DNA of 33,453 bases from Halorubrum persicum (GCF_002727125.1 NZ_NHOA01000117.1:1-33453), one strand, 5' to 3'; shown: positions 25,405 through 33,412, counted from the stretch's first letter. Translations and numbers: made by a program. Notes: generated by a model not told the origin, from the letters alone.

Positions 25405-26406
25405 ATGACTGAGACACACATACGCGGCTACAGCGGCGAAACGGAGCGAGACCGAACCACGGAGTCGAGCGAATCGACGACGGAGGAGTCCGAGTCGGTG
25501 AGAGACCGGACCACGACCTGCCCGGAGTGCGACGGGAGTCTCATGACCGACACGGAGCACGGCGAGACCGTCTGTACCGACTGCGGGCTCGTCGTCGAGC
25601 AGGACTCGGTCGACCGCGGGCCCGAGTGGCGCGCGTTCGACTCCAACGAGCGCGACAGCAAGTCGCGCGTGGGCGCCCCGACGACGAACATGATGCACGA
25701 CAAGGGGCTCTCGACGAACATCGGCTGGCAGGACAAGGACGCCTACGGCAAGTCCCTGTCCAGCCGCCAGCGGCAGCGGATGCAGCGACTCCGCACCTGG
25801 AACGAGCGATTCCGCACCCGCGACTCGAAGGACCGGAACCTGAAGCAGGCGCTCGGCGAGATCGACCGCATGGCCTCGGCGCTCGGCCTCCCGGACAACG
25901 TCCGCGAGACCGCCTCGGTCATCTACCGCCGCGCACTGAGCGAGAATCTGCTTCCGGGGCGCTCCATCGAGGGCGTCGCAACCGCGGCGCTGTACGCCGC
26001 CGCCCGACAGGCCGGGAACCCCCGGAGCCTCGACGAGTTCACCGCCGTCTCGCGCGTCGACAAGATGGAGCTCACCCGGACGTACCGGTACGTCATCCGC
26101 GAGCTCAAACTGGAGATCCAGCCCGCCGACCCCGAGAGCTACGTCCCCCGGTTCGTCTCGCGGCTCGATCTCTCGGAGGAGACCCAACGGGTCGCCCGCG
26201 AACTGCTCGACAGCGCGAAGCGGACCGGGATCACGAGCGGGAAGTCGCCGGTCGGCCTCGCCGCCTCGGCGGTGTACGCCGCCGCGCTCCTCTCGAACGA
26301 GAAAGTGACCCAGAGCCAGGTGTCGGCGGTCGCCGACATCTCCGAGGTCACCATTCGGAACCGGTACAAAGAGCTTCTCGACGCGAGCGAGGGGCTGACG
26401 GCCTAA
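25405..26406 (+). CDS. tfb: Transcription initiation factor TFB (second copy)
   Basis: A 333-residue TFIIB homologue with the same domain order as the copy at 3130. The zinc ribbon uses C39, C42, C57 and C60. The B-reader/linker (GPEWRAF...SKSRVGAP) is present, followed by two cyclin folds and a BRE-reading helix-turn-helix ([12 protein letters not shown]). The N-terminal 38 residues are longer, polar and Glu/Ser/Thr-rich, unlike the first copy. The start at ATG 25405 is supported by GGTGA 7 bases upstream. The multiple promoter elements suggest regulated expression, as expected when TFB paralogues direct different gene sets. A palindrome and T-tract follow the stop. Confidence 0.97.
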   Translation: MTETHIRGYSGETERDRTTESSESTTEESESVRDRTTTCPECDGSLMTDTEHGETVCTDCGLVVEQDSVDRGPEWRAFDSNERDSKSRVGAPTTNMMHDKGLSTNIGWQDKDAYGKSLSSRQRQRMQRLRTWNERFRTRDSKDRNLKQALGEIDRMASALGLPDNVRETASVIYRRALSENLLPGRSIEGVATAALYAAARQAGNPRSLDEFTAVSRVDKMELTRTYRYVIRELKLEIQPADPESYVPRFVSRLDLSEETQRVARELLDSAKRTGITSGKSPVGLAASAVYAAALLSNEKVTQSQVSAVADISEVTIRNRYKELLDASEGLTA

Positions 26407-26410
26407 TTCC

Positions 26411-26439
26411 CCGCGGCCGCGGCCCGTTATCGGTTTTTT
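26411..26439 (+). terminator. Candidate terminator of second tfb
   Basis: A perfect 12-bp palindrome CCGCGGCCGCGG (26411-26422) is followed by a six-T tract (26434-26439), 5-33 bases after the tfb stop. Confidence 0.45.
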
Positions 26440-26475
26440 CCGGCGTCGACGGCGCGATCTGAATCGCCACGTACG

Positions 26476-26482
26476 TTTTTAA
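26476..26482 (+). promoter_or_regulatory. TATA box of small zinc-ribbon gene
   Basis: TTTTTAA lies 24-30 bases before the ATG at 26506, the leaderless spacing; it supports the small gene being real. Confidence 0.5.
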
Positions 26483-26505
26483 CCCGGCCCCGTGTACGTC
26501 GCCAC

Positions 26506-26685
26506 ATGGTTGACGCGTTCGTCAGACTCGTCTGTCCGGAGTGCAACAAGGAGTGGCAGGACAACCCCGCCGACTTACAGCGCCTCCGTTCGAACTTCAG
26601 CTGTCCCGACTGTCACGCGACGCGACGACTAACGGAGTTCATGCGGACCGAGCGCGATCTCGAGGCGGTCAAGCAGTTCCAGTAG
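26506..26685 (+). CDS. 59-residue zinc-ribbon protein
   Basis: A short gene that is easily missed. It encodes 59 residues with a CPEC motif (C10, C13) and a CPDC motif (C33, C36), a likely four-cysteine zinc site, followed by a basic HATRR and a charged C-terminal helix. The sequence resembles small haloarchaeal zinc-binding proteins annotated as uncharacterised DUFs; I believe DUF7836-like, but that is unverified. It has its own TATA box at the correct distance and follows the tfb terminator. A role in nucleic-acid or protein binding is only inferred. Confidence 0.72.
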   Translation: MVDAFVRLVCPECNKEWQDNPADLQRLRSNFSCPDCHATRRLTEFMRTERDLEAVKQFQ

Positions 26686-26898
26686 GCCGGGCGTCGGTCC
26701 GCGTTCCCGCCTCGAGAGAGCGCGCGCGACGACGGCGTGATCCAGAACACACCAGCGGACGTAATTTCTCGACCTCCGGTGGTCGATCGCGAGGCGTGAG
26801 TTCGCGAATCCCTCCCGATCGATAACGCGAAAAGACCCGTCTCCGCCCCGGAAACGGGTAAATCGGGACTACCCATGGTAACGTGACTCAGGATAATA

Positions 26899-26905
26899 AT
26901 ATAAA
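26899..26905 (+). promoter_or_regulatory. TATA box of UPF0058 gene
   Basis: ATATAAA, within an AT-rich stretch, lies 27-33 bases before the ATG at 26932. Apart from this promoter I see nothing in the 246-base gap after the zinc-ribbon gene. Confidence 0.6.
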
Positions 26906-26931
26906 CCTCCGGTAGCAAAGGACTGGTACTC

Positions 26932-27165
26932 ATGAAGAAGCAGGAACTCATCCACCTTCACGGCCTCCTCGCGGAAGTACGAAAGCAGTGCGAGTTCTGG
27001 GACGAGAATATTGACCTCGACGCTTACGAGGAACTCGGCGTCAAACCGACATCAATTCACAAATCGAAGACCGACCACAAAGCCGCTGTTTTTAAGCTGA
27101 CTGAAGGAATCACCGAGCCGATGGACGAGTCTGAATCGGAGCCGCTGGCCCCGACCGCGGACTAA
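26932..27165 (+). CDS. UPF0058 family protein
   Basis: A 77-residue protein beginning MKKQELIHLHGLLAEVRKQC, the signature of the archaeal UPF0058 family. It is mostly helical, with a polar acidic C-terminal tail (residues 60-77). Function is not known for the family. It has a strong TATA box and no close same-strand neighbour. Its codon use is more AT-rich at the third position than the surrounding genes. Confidence 0.85.
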   Translation: MKKQELIHLHGLLAEVRKQCEFWDENIDLDAYEELGVKPTSIHKSKTDHKAAVFKLTEGITEPMDESESEPLAPTAD

Positions 27166-27264
27166 ATCTTCGTCGCTACCTGCGACCGACTGTTACGTTC
27201 TGAGTGGCGACGCCGTCTGAAGGGAACTGGAGGCCGTTCCGTCGCCGCGCGTCAGTTCCGGGGT

Positions 27265-27675
27265 TCACTCACGGGCGTCGGTCGGATCGTCGGAGACCGG
27301 ATCGCTTCCCGCCGAGCCGTCAGCCGACTCCGCCGCATCGCCCTCGATCTCCTCGACGCGCAGCACCGTTAGCGGGATGTTCCGGAGCCGCTGTCCGATC
27401 TCCTTGCGGGCGACGCGGCTGGCGTGCTCCTCGCGATCGACGTTGAACACGTCCATCTGGAGTTGGAGCGCGACGAGGGCCTCGTCGGCGGCGACAAACG
27501 CCGGCGGGAGCTCCTCGCCGCTGGGCGACGTGCGGGTTCCGGTTTCGATCTCGACGTAGTTGAGGTCCGGGTTCAGCATCTCCCCCGTCTTCGAGATGGC
27601 GATCCGGACCGCTTCGTCGGCGGACTCTACGTCGTACACCGGAACGGCGGCCTCGACGACGACTCGGCAGTCCAT
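27265..27675 (-). CDS. UPF0212 (DUF555) family protein
   Basis: A 136-residue protein with the DUF555 pattern: an N-terminal beta strand (MDCRVVVEAAVPVYDV), then an AVRIAISKTGEMLNP helix, LNYVEIE, PPAFVAADEALVAL, an RKEIGQRLRNIPL helix and a VLRVEEIEG strand. An acidic Ser/Asp tail follows. Many family members carry a CPxCG zinc motif before the EELPPAF-like segment; here the position reads SPSGEELPP, with serines instead. The ATG at 27675 gives the usual start, though an in-frame ATG at 27705 would add 10 residues. Function is unknown. It lies downstream of the OGG-type gene on the same strand. Confidence 0.8.
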   Translation of the reverse strand: MDCRVVVEAAVPVYDVESADEAVRIAISKTGEMLNPDLNYVEIETGTRTSPSGEELPPAFVAADEALVALQLQMDVFNVDREEHASRVARKEIGQRLRNIPLTVLRVEEIEGDAAESADGSAGSDPVSDDPTDARE

Positions 27676-27745
27676 CACGGCTCCCAGTACCACGCGAACT
27701 GGCATGAAAGTTCGGCCGACAAATCGCCGAGGCGGAACGGCGCCA

Positions 27746-27791
27746 CCTCGAGAGCAACGGCGCCGCCGCGGCTGCGGCGATTTTCTCGAGG
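27746..27791 (-). terminator. Hairpin between OGG-type and DUF555 genes
   Basis: Perfect 8-base arms CCTCGAGA (27746-27753) and TCTCGAGG (27784-27791) pair around a GC-rich interior that holds a further inverted repeat. It begins immediately after the minus-strand stop at 27792 and could end that transcript, but lacks a long T-tract. Confidence 0.35.
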
Positions 27792-28718
27792 CTACTCGCC
27801 GCCTGCCCGGAGGTGGTAGAACACGTACGTCTGCGCGTAGCCGGCGAACTCCCCGCCGAACCGCTCCCGGATCGCGCGCGACGTGTCGGTGTAGTTCCCG
27901 CGCTCGCAGTCCGGGTAGTACTCCTCTATCGTCGTCCGGATCCACGTGTCCAGCGGGACCGCCTCAAGGAAGCCGAGCGAGAACAACAGCACGCAGTCGG
28001 CGACCTTGTCGCCGACGCCCACGAACCGCCTCAGCGACTCCCGCGCCTTCTCGTAGGGAAGGTCGGCAGCCTCCAGCGGATCCGCCTCCCCGGTCGCGAT
28101 CATCTCCGCAGTCCGCTGGACGTAGGGGGCGCGGTACCCTAAGGAGAGATCACGGAGCTCCTCTTCGGTTCGCGACGCGAGCTGGTCCGGGGACGGAAAG
28201 GCGCGGTACTCGTCGCCGTCGAGCTCGACGGCGTCGCCGTACGTTTCCCGGAGGCGGCGCTGCATTCCGTGGATCCGCGCGACGCGCATCTGCGCCGAAC
28301 AGATGAACGATATCAGACACGGGAAGACCGGATCGCGCGTGAGTCGCATGCCTTCGTATGCGTCGTACGCGCGTTCGAGGAGCGGGAGGTCCGGAGTCGA
28401 GTCGAGGATCGCATCGAGGTCGTCGTCGAGCCGAAACAGGTGCTCTAAGAGGGGGACCGCGTCGATCGACGCCTCCCAGTGGAGGGTCCCGTCACGGACA
28501 CCGCCTTCTTGCCGGACTCGGACCGGGACCCGCTCGTCGACAGTCCCGGGGATCGGGTCGACGACCGTCTCGTACCAGGCGTCGCCGCCATGGGCGTGGA
28601 GGTCCTCGTAGGTCCCGCCGTCGGCGCGGTTCCAGAGGTAGCTCTGTCCGCTCTCGACCGTCGCTTGGAGATCGAACGGGCCCGCCAGATCGGCGATGTC
28701 GATCGCGCCTCGCTCCAT
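27792..28718 (-). CDS. ogg: 8-oxoguanine DNA glycosylase/AP lyase, OGG1 family
   Basis: A 308-residue base-excision repair enzyme. The helix-hairpin-helix motif FVGVGDKVADCVLLFSLGF is followed by VPLDTWI. The catalytic lysine K238 and aspartate D257 are 19 residues apart, exactly as K249 and D268 in human OGG1. The N-terminal beta domain (about 1-100) and the helical centre are also in place. It removes 8-oxoguanine paired with C and cleaves the resulting abasic site. The start at 28718 (MERGAIDIADL) fits. The gene is divergent from the SRPBCC gene with about 109 bases between them. Confidence 0.9.
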   Translation of the reverse strand: MERGAIDIADLAGPFDLQATVESGQSYLWNRADGGTYEDLHAHGGDAWYETVVDPIPGTVDERVPVRVRQEGGVRDGTLHWEASIDAVPLLEHLFRLDDDLDAILDSTPDLPLLERAYDAYEGMRLTRDPVFPCLISFICSAQMRVARIHGMQRRLRETYGDAVELDGDEYRAFPSPDQLASRTEEELRDLSLGYRAPYVQRTAEMIATGEADPLEAADLPYEKARESLRRFVGVGDKVADCVLLFSLGFLEAVPLDTWIRTTIEEYYPDCERGNYTDTSRAIRERFGGEFAGYAQTYVFYHLRAGGE

Positions 28719-28827
28719 TACCGATCAGATCGCGTCGCGTCCGTATGCGGGTTTCGGTCGGTCGTCCGCCGATCGCGCGAACCGCCGCCGGAGACGGGTT
28801 TTTGCCCGTTCGTCCCCTAACAGACGC

Positions 28828-29325
28828 ATGCCGACGTACCGACGGACGACCCGCGTTCCGGCCCCCATCGACGAGGTGTGGGCGTTTCACTCCACGATCG
28901 ACGGGCTCCGCGAGCTCACGCCCGGTTGGATGCACCTCCGTGTCGCCGGCGTCGAGGGACCGGACGGGGAGCCGGACCCGGACGTGCTCGCTGAGGGGTC
29001 GGAGATACAGATGTCGATACGACCGTTCGGCGTCGGACCGCGACAGCGGTGGACCTCCCGGATCACCGAGCGAGAGCCCGATGAGGAGAGTGATCTCGGG
29101 GACCGCGCCTTCTTCGTCGACGAGATGGTCGGCGGCCCGTTTCGGCGGTGGGAGCACACGCACTCGTTTTACGCCGACGGGGAGGAGACGCTCCTCGTAG
29201 ACAGCGTCGCGTACCGACTTCCCCTCGGCCCGCTCGGAGACGCTGCCGGGCCCTTCGCGAAGGTCGGGTTCGAAGGGATGTTCCGGGACCGACACCGGCG
29301 AACGATCGCACGGTTCCAGTCGTAG
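28828..29325 (+). CDS. SRPBCC (START-like) family protein
   Basis: A 165-residue protein with the SRPBCC opening TTRVPAPIDEVWAFHSTIDGL and a typical beta-grip layout: a helix after the first strand, multiple strands, and a long C-terminal helix. The fold encloses a hydrophobic pocket for lipids or small molecules; the ligand is unknown. The ATG at 28828 is 25-29 bases after a TTTTT element (28799-28803). It is divergent from the glycosylase and converges on the histidine kinase. No partner gene is visible. Confidence 0.82.
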   Translation: MPTYRRTTRVPAPIDEVWAFHSTIDGLRELTPGWMHLRVAGVEGPDGEPDPDVLAEGSEIQMSIRPFGVGPRQRWTSRITEREPDEESDLGDRAFFVDEMVGGPFRRWEHTHSFYADGEETLLVDSVAYRLPLGPLGDAAGPFAKVGFEGMFRDRHRRTIARFQS

Positions 29326-29388
29326 GGGCTCGGCTTCGGTGCCACGTCCCGGACGTTCTTATCCCGACGCTGCCCCCTTATCACCCGC

Positions 29389-30969
29389 TCACGCGGGACG
29401 TATCGGGGCCTCCGCCTCGAAGGAGACCTCGAACACCGCGCCATCGTCGTTGCGGACAGCGACCTCCCAGCCGTGGGCGTCGACGATGCGGTCGACGATG
29501 GCGAGTCCGATCCCGGAGCTGTCCGCGGTCGAAAACCCGGAGTCGAACAGTGAGCCGTGTACGTCGGAGGGTACGCCCGGTCCGTCGTCAGCGATGTACA
29601 TCCCCTCGCAACCGGCGCCGTCGGTTCGGGACCCGATCTCGATCGCGACGCTCGGGCCGGCGTGATCGACCGCGTTCCGGAAGAGGTTCTCGAACACCTG
29701 TCGAAGCCGGTTCGGGTCCGCGTTCACCTGCCCGATCTCGTCGGCGATCGTCAACGTCGCGTCGGGCGCACGGACCGTCTGCCAGGCTTCCTCGGCGACG
29801 GCCGTCACCGAGATCAACTCGGTCTCGCCGATCGTCTCCCCGCGTTTCGCCAACATGAGAAGGTTGTCGATGAGCGTCTCCATCCGGGTCACCGCTCGAT
29901 CCATCGGATCGTACGTCGACGGCGACACCTCTCCCTCGACCGTTTCTAAATACCCCGACAGCACGTTGAGCGGATTCCGGAGGTCGTGCGAGACGACGGA
30001 GGTGAACTGTTCGAGCTGTTCCGTCCGGCGGCGGAGTTCGAGGCGACGGTTATTGCGAGCGATGGTGTACGCGATCAGGTCGGCAAACGTCCGATAGAGG
30101 TCCACTTCATCGTCGGTCCACACGCGGCACGCGTCGGTTTCGAAGGCCAACACGCCGATGAGCTCCCAGTCGGCGACGAGCGGGACGTGAACCGTTGCGG
30201 CCGACTCGGTCCGCGTTTCGCCTGACGCGTCCCTCTCCGTCGCCGGGGCAGGTGAGACCGACGATCTGACCACGTTCTCGAAGGTCGAAAGCCGTTCGGC
30301 GCCCGGGAATTCGTCGAGGGCGCGTGAGGAGGTGTCACAGCCGTCGGGACACCAAACGTACGTGGGATCGAGCACCTCATCCTCTCGGAGGTAACAGACG
30401 ATTCGGTCGAGCTCGGCGTGTTCGCCGACGTTCTCCATGGTCCAGCTGATCTTCGTGTCGACCTCGTCGGAGCGCGTGCTCATCAGCGTCGATCCGGAGT
30501 CCAACAAGACCTCACGGAGCCGGTCGGCGTCGTCCGACCCGAACCGAACTCGTTCCAGTTCCACCGCATCGCGCAGTCGCTCGACGAGGGGATCCGTCTC
30601 GGAGTCCGACTCGGATTCCGCCGGTGCCGGGCCGGAAACGATATCGTCGGCGCCCGCCCGAAGTGCGAGGCGAAACTCCTCCGCCGTCGCCGCCTCGAGA
30701 ACGACGATGACGGGGAGCGTGTCCGGCGTCGCCGCGAGTCGTTCGGCGACCGATGGGTCCGCTGTCGCCTCGGTGGTCGTGACGACACCGCAGGCGTCGG
30801 CCAGCGGTTGCAGATCGGTGCCTTCGGTCGCCTCCAGCAGCATGCCCGTGGCTGTCGCTCGGCATTCCGGAGCCTGCGCGCCGTCCCACGCCGTCTCGAC
30901 GGCACGCGCCACGCGCGCTCGCGCGTCCGGATCGTCTCCGACGTACGTCACGGCGGAACGCCGGTGCAT
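29389..30969 (-). CDS. GAF-domain sensor histidine kinase with degenerate receiver-like N-terminus
   Basis: A 526-residue soluble histidine kinase from the ATG at 30969; an ATG at 30993 is an alternative. The N-terminal part (about 1-125) resembles a receiver fold (SAVTYVGDDPDARARV and LPVIVVLEA), but no phosphoacceptor Asp is visible. A GAF domain follows (about 150-300). The HisKA dimer helix has phospho-His H328 in SHDLRNPLN, and the HATPase domain has an N-box (FENLFRNAVDHA), G1 (DDGPGVP) and G2 (SSGIGLAIV). No membrane segments are present, so the signal is probably intracellular. No cognate response regulator lies nearby, as is common in haloarchaea. It sits about 107 bases downstream of the EamA gene on the same strand. 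Confidence 0.9.
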   Translation of the reverse strand: MHRRSAVTYVGDDPDARARVARAVETAWDGAQAPECRATATGMLLEATEGTDLQPLADACGVVTTTEATADPSVAERLAATPDTLPVIVVLEAATAEEFRLALRAGADDIVSGPAPAESESDSETDPLVERLRDAVELERVRFGSDDADRLREVLLDSGSTLMSTRSDEVDTKISWTMENVGEHAELDRIVCYLREDEVLDPTYVWCPDGCDTSSRALDEFPGAERLSTFENVVRSSVSPAPATERDASGETRTESAATVHVPLVADWELIGVLAFETDACRVWTDDEVDLYRTFADLIAYTIARNNRRLELRRRTEQLEQFTSVVSHDLRNPLNVLSGYLETVEGEVSPSTYDPMDRAVTRMETLIDNLLMLAKRGETIGETELISVTAVAEEAWQTVRAPDATLTIADEIGQVNADPNRLRQVFENLFRNAVDHAGPSVAIEIGSRTDGAGCEGMYIADDGPGVPSDVHGSLFDSGFSTADSSGIGLAIVDRIVDAHGWEVAVRNDDGAVFEVSFEAEAPIRPA

Positions 30970-31075
30970 ACGTTCAGGAGGCGGTAGCCACATTTGAAGG
31001 TTAACCCGCAAATATCGGCTTCGAGAACGTCGTATCCCCGCCGGGAAACCACCGGAGAGGGCGCGCATCTGGGTA

Positions 31076-31963
31076 TCACGCCTCAGCGTCGGTCGTGGTG
31101 AGCGCGATCCCCGCGAGGACGACGGCGCCTCCGACGAGTGTGAACGTCGTCGGGGCCTCCGAGAGGAACACGAACGCGAGAACCGTCGCCCCGACCGGCT
31201 CGCCAAGGAGCGACACGGAGACGACGCTCGACTCGAGATGCGCGAGCGCCCAGTTGACCACAGTGTGACCCAACAGCCCCGGCCCGACGGCGAGGCCGAC
31301 GAAGATCGCCCACTCAGTCGGGGGGTACCCCGTTAGCCCGTGGCCCTCGACGAGGACGATCGCGAGAAGTGACACCGTACACACCCCGTACACGACCACC
31401 ACGTACGGGACCAGCGCGACGCGCTGTCGGATCGAGCGACCGGCGAGGACGTATCCGGCGGCCATCACCGCACCGAACAACGCCAGCCCGTTGCCGTAGA
31501 GCGGTCGCGGACCGACCAGCACGCCACCGAGGAGGTCGCCGAGCGACATCGTCGCCATGCCGACGACGGCGACCGCGATACCGACGACCATCCGCGAGGT
31601 CACGCGCTCGCGCAACAGGAGCCACGCCCCCAGCGCCACGAATACGGGCTGCGCCTGAACGAGCGTCACGCTCGCGGCGACGCTCGTCCAAGCGAGGCTC
31701 TCGAACCACGCGGCGAAATGCAGCGCGAGCGCGACTCCCGAGAGCGTCGCAAAGCCGAGATCGCGCCGGGTGACGGCGGCGAGCTGCGTCCGGTAGCGCC
31801 AGAACGCGATCGGGATCAGCGGCAGCGTCGTGAACAGCACCCGATAGAACGCGGCGACCGAGCTCGGGGCGTCGCTGAGGCGGACGAGAATCGCCCCGCC
31901 GCTCACGGCGGTCACCGCGACCGCGAGCCCGATACCCGGCGGGACGCGGGGATTCGTCGACAT
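31076..31963 (-). CDS. EamA/DMT-family permease
   Basis: A 295-residue membrane protein with about ten hydrophobic helices in two EamA repeats, typical of the drug/metabolite transporter superfamily (exporters of amino acids, nucleotides or drugs; ligand unknown). The first half includes SGGAILVRLSDAPSSVAAFYR and the second WALAHLESSVVSVSLLGEP, both standard. The ATG at 31963 (MSTNPRVPPG) is preferred over 32011, which would add 16 charged residues. It is divergent from the small gene at 32111. Confidence 0.88.
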   Translation of the reverse strand: MSTNPRVPPGIGLAVAVTAVSGGAILVRLSDAPSSVAAFYRVLFTTLPLIPIAFWRYRTQLAAVTRRDLGFATLSGVALALHFAAWFESLAWTSVAASVTLVQAQPVFVALGAWLLLRERVTSRMVVGIAVAVVGMATMSLGDLLGGVLVGPRPLYGNGLALFGAVMAAGYVLAGRSIRQRVALVPYVVVVYGVCTVSLLAIVLVEGHGLTGYPPTEWAIFVGLAVGPGLLGHTVVNWALAHLESSVVSVSLLGEPVGATVLAFVFLSEAPTTFTLVGGAVVLAGIALTTTDAEA

Positions 31964-32110
31964 CCGTTCGACTCTCCGATTCCTATCGCACCCGGTTACC
32001 GGTTTCGGCATGCGCCGGGCGGATACGTTTCACTTCCGTGACGGAGCCGTCGAGGAGTCGACCCCGGCACGTTCGACGAGACTTTGCAAAGCGAGAGCGA
32101 ATAGCGACGT

Positions 32111-32419
32111 ATGTGCGCAGACACGTTCGGGGTCGGGATTCACCTCACCGAAGAGGAGTTCCAGTTCGTCGTTGGGGTGCCGTCCGAAGTCGACTCCGGC
32201 TGGACCGACCCGGAGGAGTTCCAGTCGCTCGTCGCCGAAACTGTCTGGGAACAGCTGGACCGGCAGTCCGTGTTCGAGTCAGTCGCCGACCGGTTTCGGA
32301 CCGGTGAGACGGCGACGCTCGGAACGGTAACCCTCGAACCCGACGGCACCGTGGTCTCACACAACCTCGAAACGCCCGTCCCCGCGGAAGAAGCCACCGG
32401 GACTGGCGCCGACGAGTGA
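32111..32419 (+). CDS. Small acidic protein of unknown function
   Basis: A 102-residue protein that resembles haloarchaea-specific families of unknown function. No motif is recognised. It starts MCADTFGVGIHLTEEEFQFVV, followed by a helix and a strand pair (TATLGTVTLEPDGTVV). There is no membrane segment. It has no strong TATA box; a perfect 10-bp palindrome CTTTGCAAAG (32082-32091) lies 20-29 bases upstream of the ATG, where a TATA box would be. The gene converges on the minus-strand gene ending at 32434. Confidence 0.7.
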   Translation: MCADTFGVGIHLTEEEFQFVVGVPSEVDSGWTDPEEFQSLVAETVWEQLDRQSVFESVADRFRTGETATLGTVTLEPDGTVVSHNLETPVPAEEATGTGADE

Positions 32420-32433
32420 GGCGACCGACGGCG

Positions 32434-33303
32434 TCAGTCCTCGTGCGACCCGCCGTCTCCGTCGACCGCGAGCGTCGCCCCGACCGCCCACAGACGGGCC
32501 GGTTCGTACGCGGTGAGGTCGTACCGCGTCGGACCGACGGTCTCGCTCCACGTGTCCAACACGCCGAGCGAAACGAGCCCGGAGAGCGTCATCCCGAGCG
32601 TTCGCGGCGTCGTCTCGGGATCCGAAAGCACCGCGTGGACCTGCTTCGCCTGCGGGTAGTTCCGGTCACATCGTTCGATACCCTCCCGTGCCTCCGTCCA
32701 GTGACGGCGGACATACCCGAACGTCGTCGGGTCATCCCCTCGTAGCGCGTCGAGGGCGCCGGCGACCGAGTGGTCGATCCGTTCGATGTCAGTGACCGGA
32801 TCGAACACCTCCCCGAGCGACGCCGCCGTCCGCTCCCTGAACGAACAGCCGACCACGACGCGACTCTGACAGTCAGTTACCCGTACATGCACTCCCTCGA
32901 GGAGTTCCTTCACCGCATCCGGGCCGTGCTCCGCCAACAGCGGTTCGACATCGTCGATGATAACGGTGAGATCGAGACCGCGGGCGTCTGCGACGTGCTC
33001 CGTAACCGCTTCGAGGATCCGATCGATATTAACGGGCGCGCCGAGCGTCGTATACGCGAGCCCTTGGTCAGGGACTACCCGCGTCGCCGTCGCGGCACCC
33101 CGGGTGAGATCACTCGCAGAAACGATCGCCTCGCGGTCCGGGAGCGTTCCGACGCTTCGGCGCCATCCGCGTCGCCACTCTTCGATCCCCGTTCCGAACA
33201 GCAGCGATACTACCTGCCCGCCGATGTCTCCGTCACGAACCGGCGGCTGTCCGCGATCGGACACGCGTACCGCAAACTCGTGACTTAGTGTCGGGACGGG
33301 CAT
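32434..33303 (-). CDS. RecA/KaiC-like protein with degenerate ATP site (DUF7504-like)
   Basis: A 289-residue protein from the ATG at 33303. It resembles the haloarchaeal HTR-like/DUF7504 group, an attribution I could not verify. A GQVVSLLFGTGIEEW segment lies where a P-loop would be but lacks a canonical Walker A Lys. Residues ITVIIDDVEP-like (LTVIIDDVEPLLAEHG) form a Walker B. The C-terminus (about 210-280) looks like a winged helix. It could be a signalling or transcription-linked ATPase relative. Further in-frame starts (MQFVAEAN at 33333 and 33426) are possible, but a TATA element at 33333-33341 supports 33303. An inverted repeat lies upstream. Confidence 0.72.
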   Translation of the reverse strand: MPVPTLSHEFAVRVSDRGQPPVRDGDIGGQVVSLLFGTGIEEWRRGWRRSVGTLPDREAIVSASDLTRGAATATRVVPDQGLAYTTLGAPVNIDRILEAVTEHVADARGLDLTVIIDDVEPLLAEHGPDAVKELLEGVHVRVTDCQSRVVVGCSFRERTAASLGEVFDPVTDIERIDHSVAGALDALRGDDPTTFGYVRRHWTEAREGIERCDRNYPQAKQVHAVLSDPETTPRTLGMTLSGLVSLGVLDTWSETVGPTRYDLTAYEPARLWAVGATLAVDGDGGSHED

Positions 33304-33332
33304 CGTTACGTTCGCTTCAGCGACAAACTGCA

Positions 33333-33341
33333 TAAACTTAT
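33333..33341 (-). promoter_or_regulatory. TATA element of DUF7504-like gene
   Basis: On the minus strand this reads ATAAGTTTA and lies 30-38 bases upstream of the ATG at 33303. It makes the earlier in-frame ATG at 33333 unlikely as the true start. Confidence 0.45.
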
Positions 33342-33351
33342 GGGGAGCAGC

Positions 33352-33363
33352 CTCAATATTGAG
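33352..33363. promoter_or_regulatory. Perfect 12-bp palindrome upstream of DUF7504-like gene
   Basis: CTCAATATTGAG is self-complementary and lies 11-22 bases upstream of the TATA element. An operator or activator site is inferred. A second inverted repeat, GCGAGCGG-CT-CCGCTCGC, is at 33388-33405. Confidence 0.4.
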
Positions 33364-33412
33364 AATCCCAGTGCGTGAAATACGGTCGCGAGCGGCTCCG
33401 CTCGCTACACAT

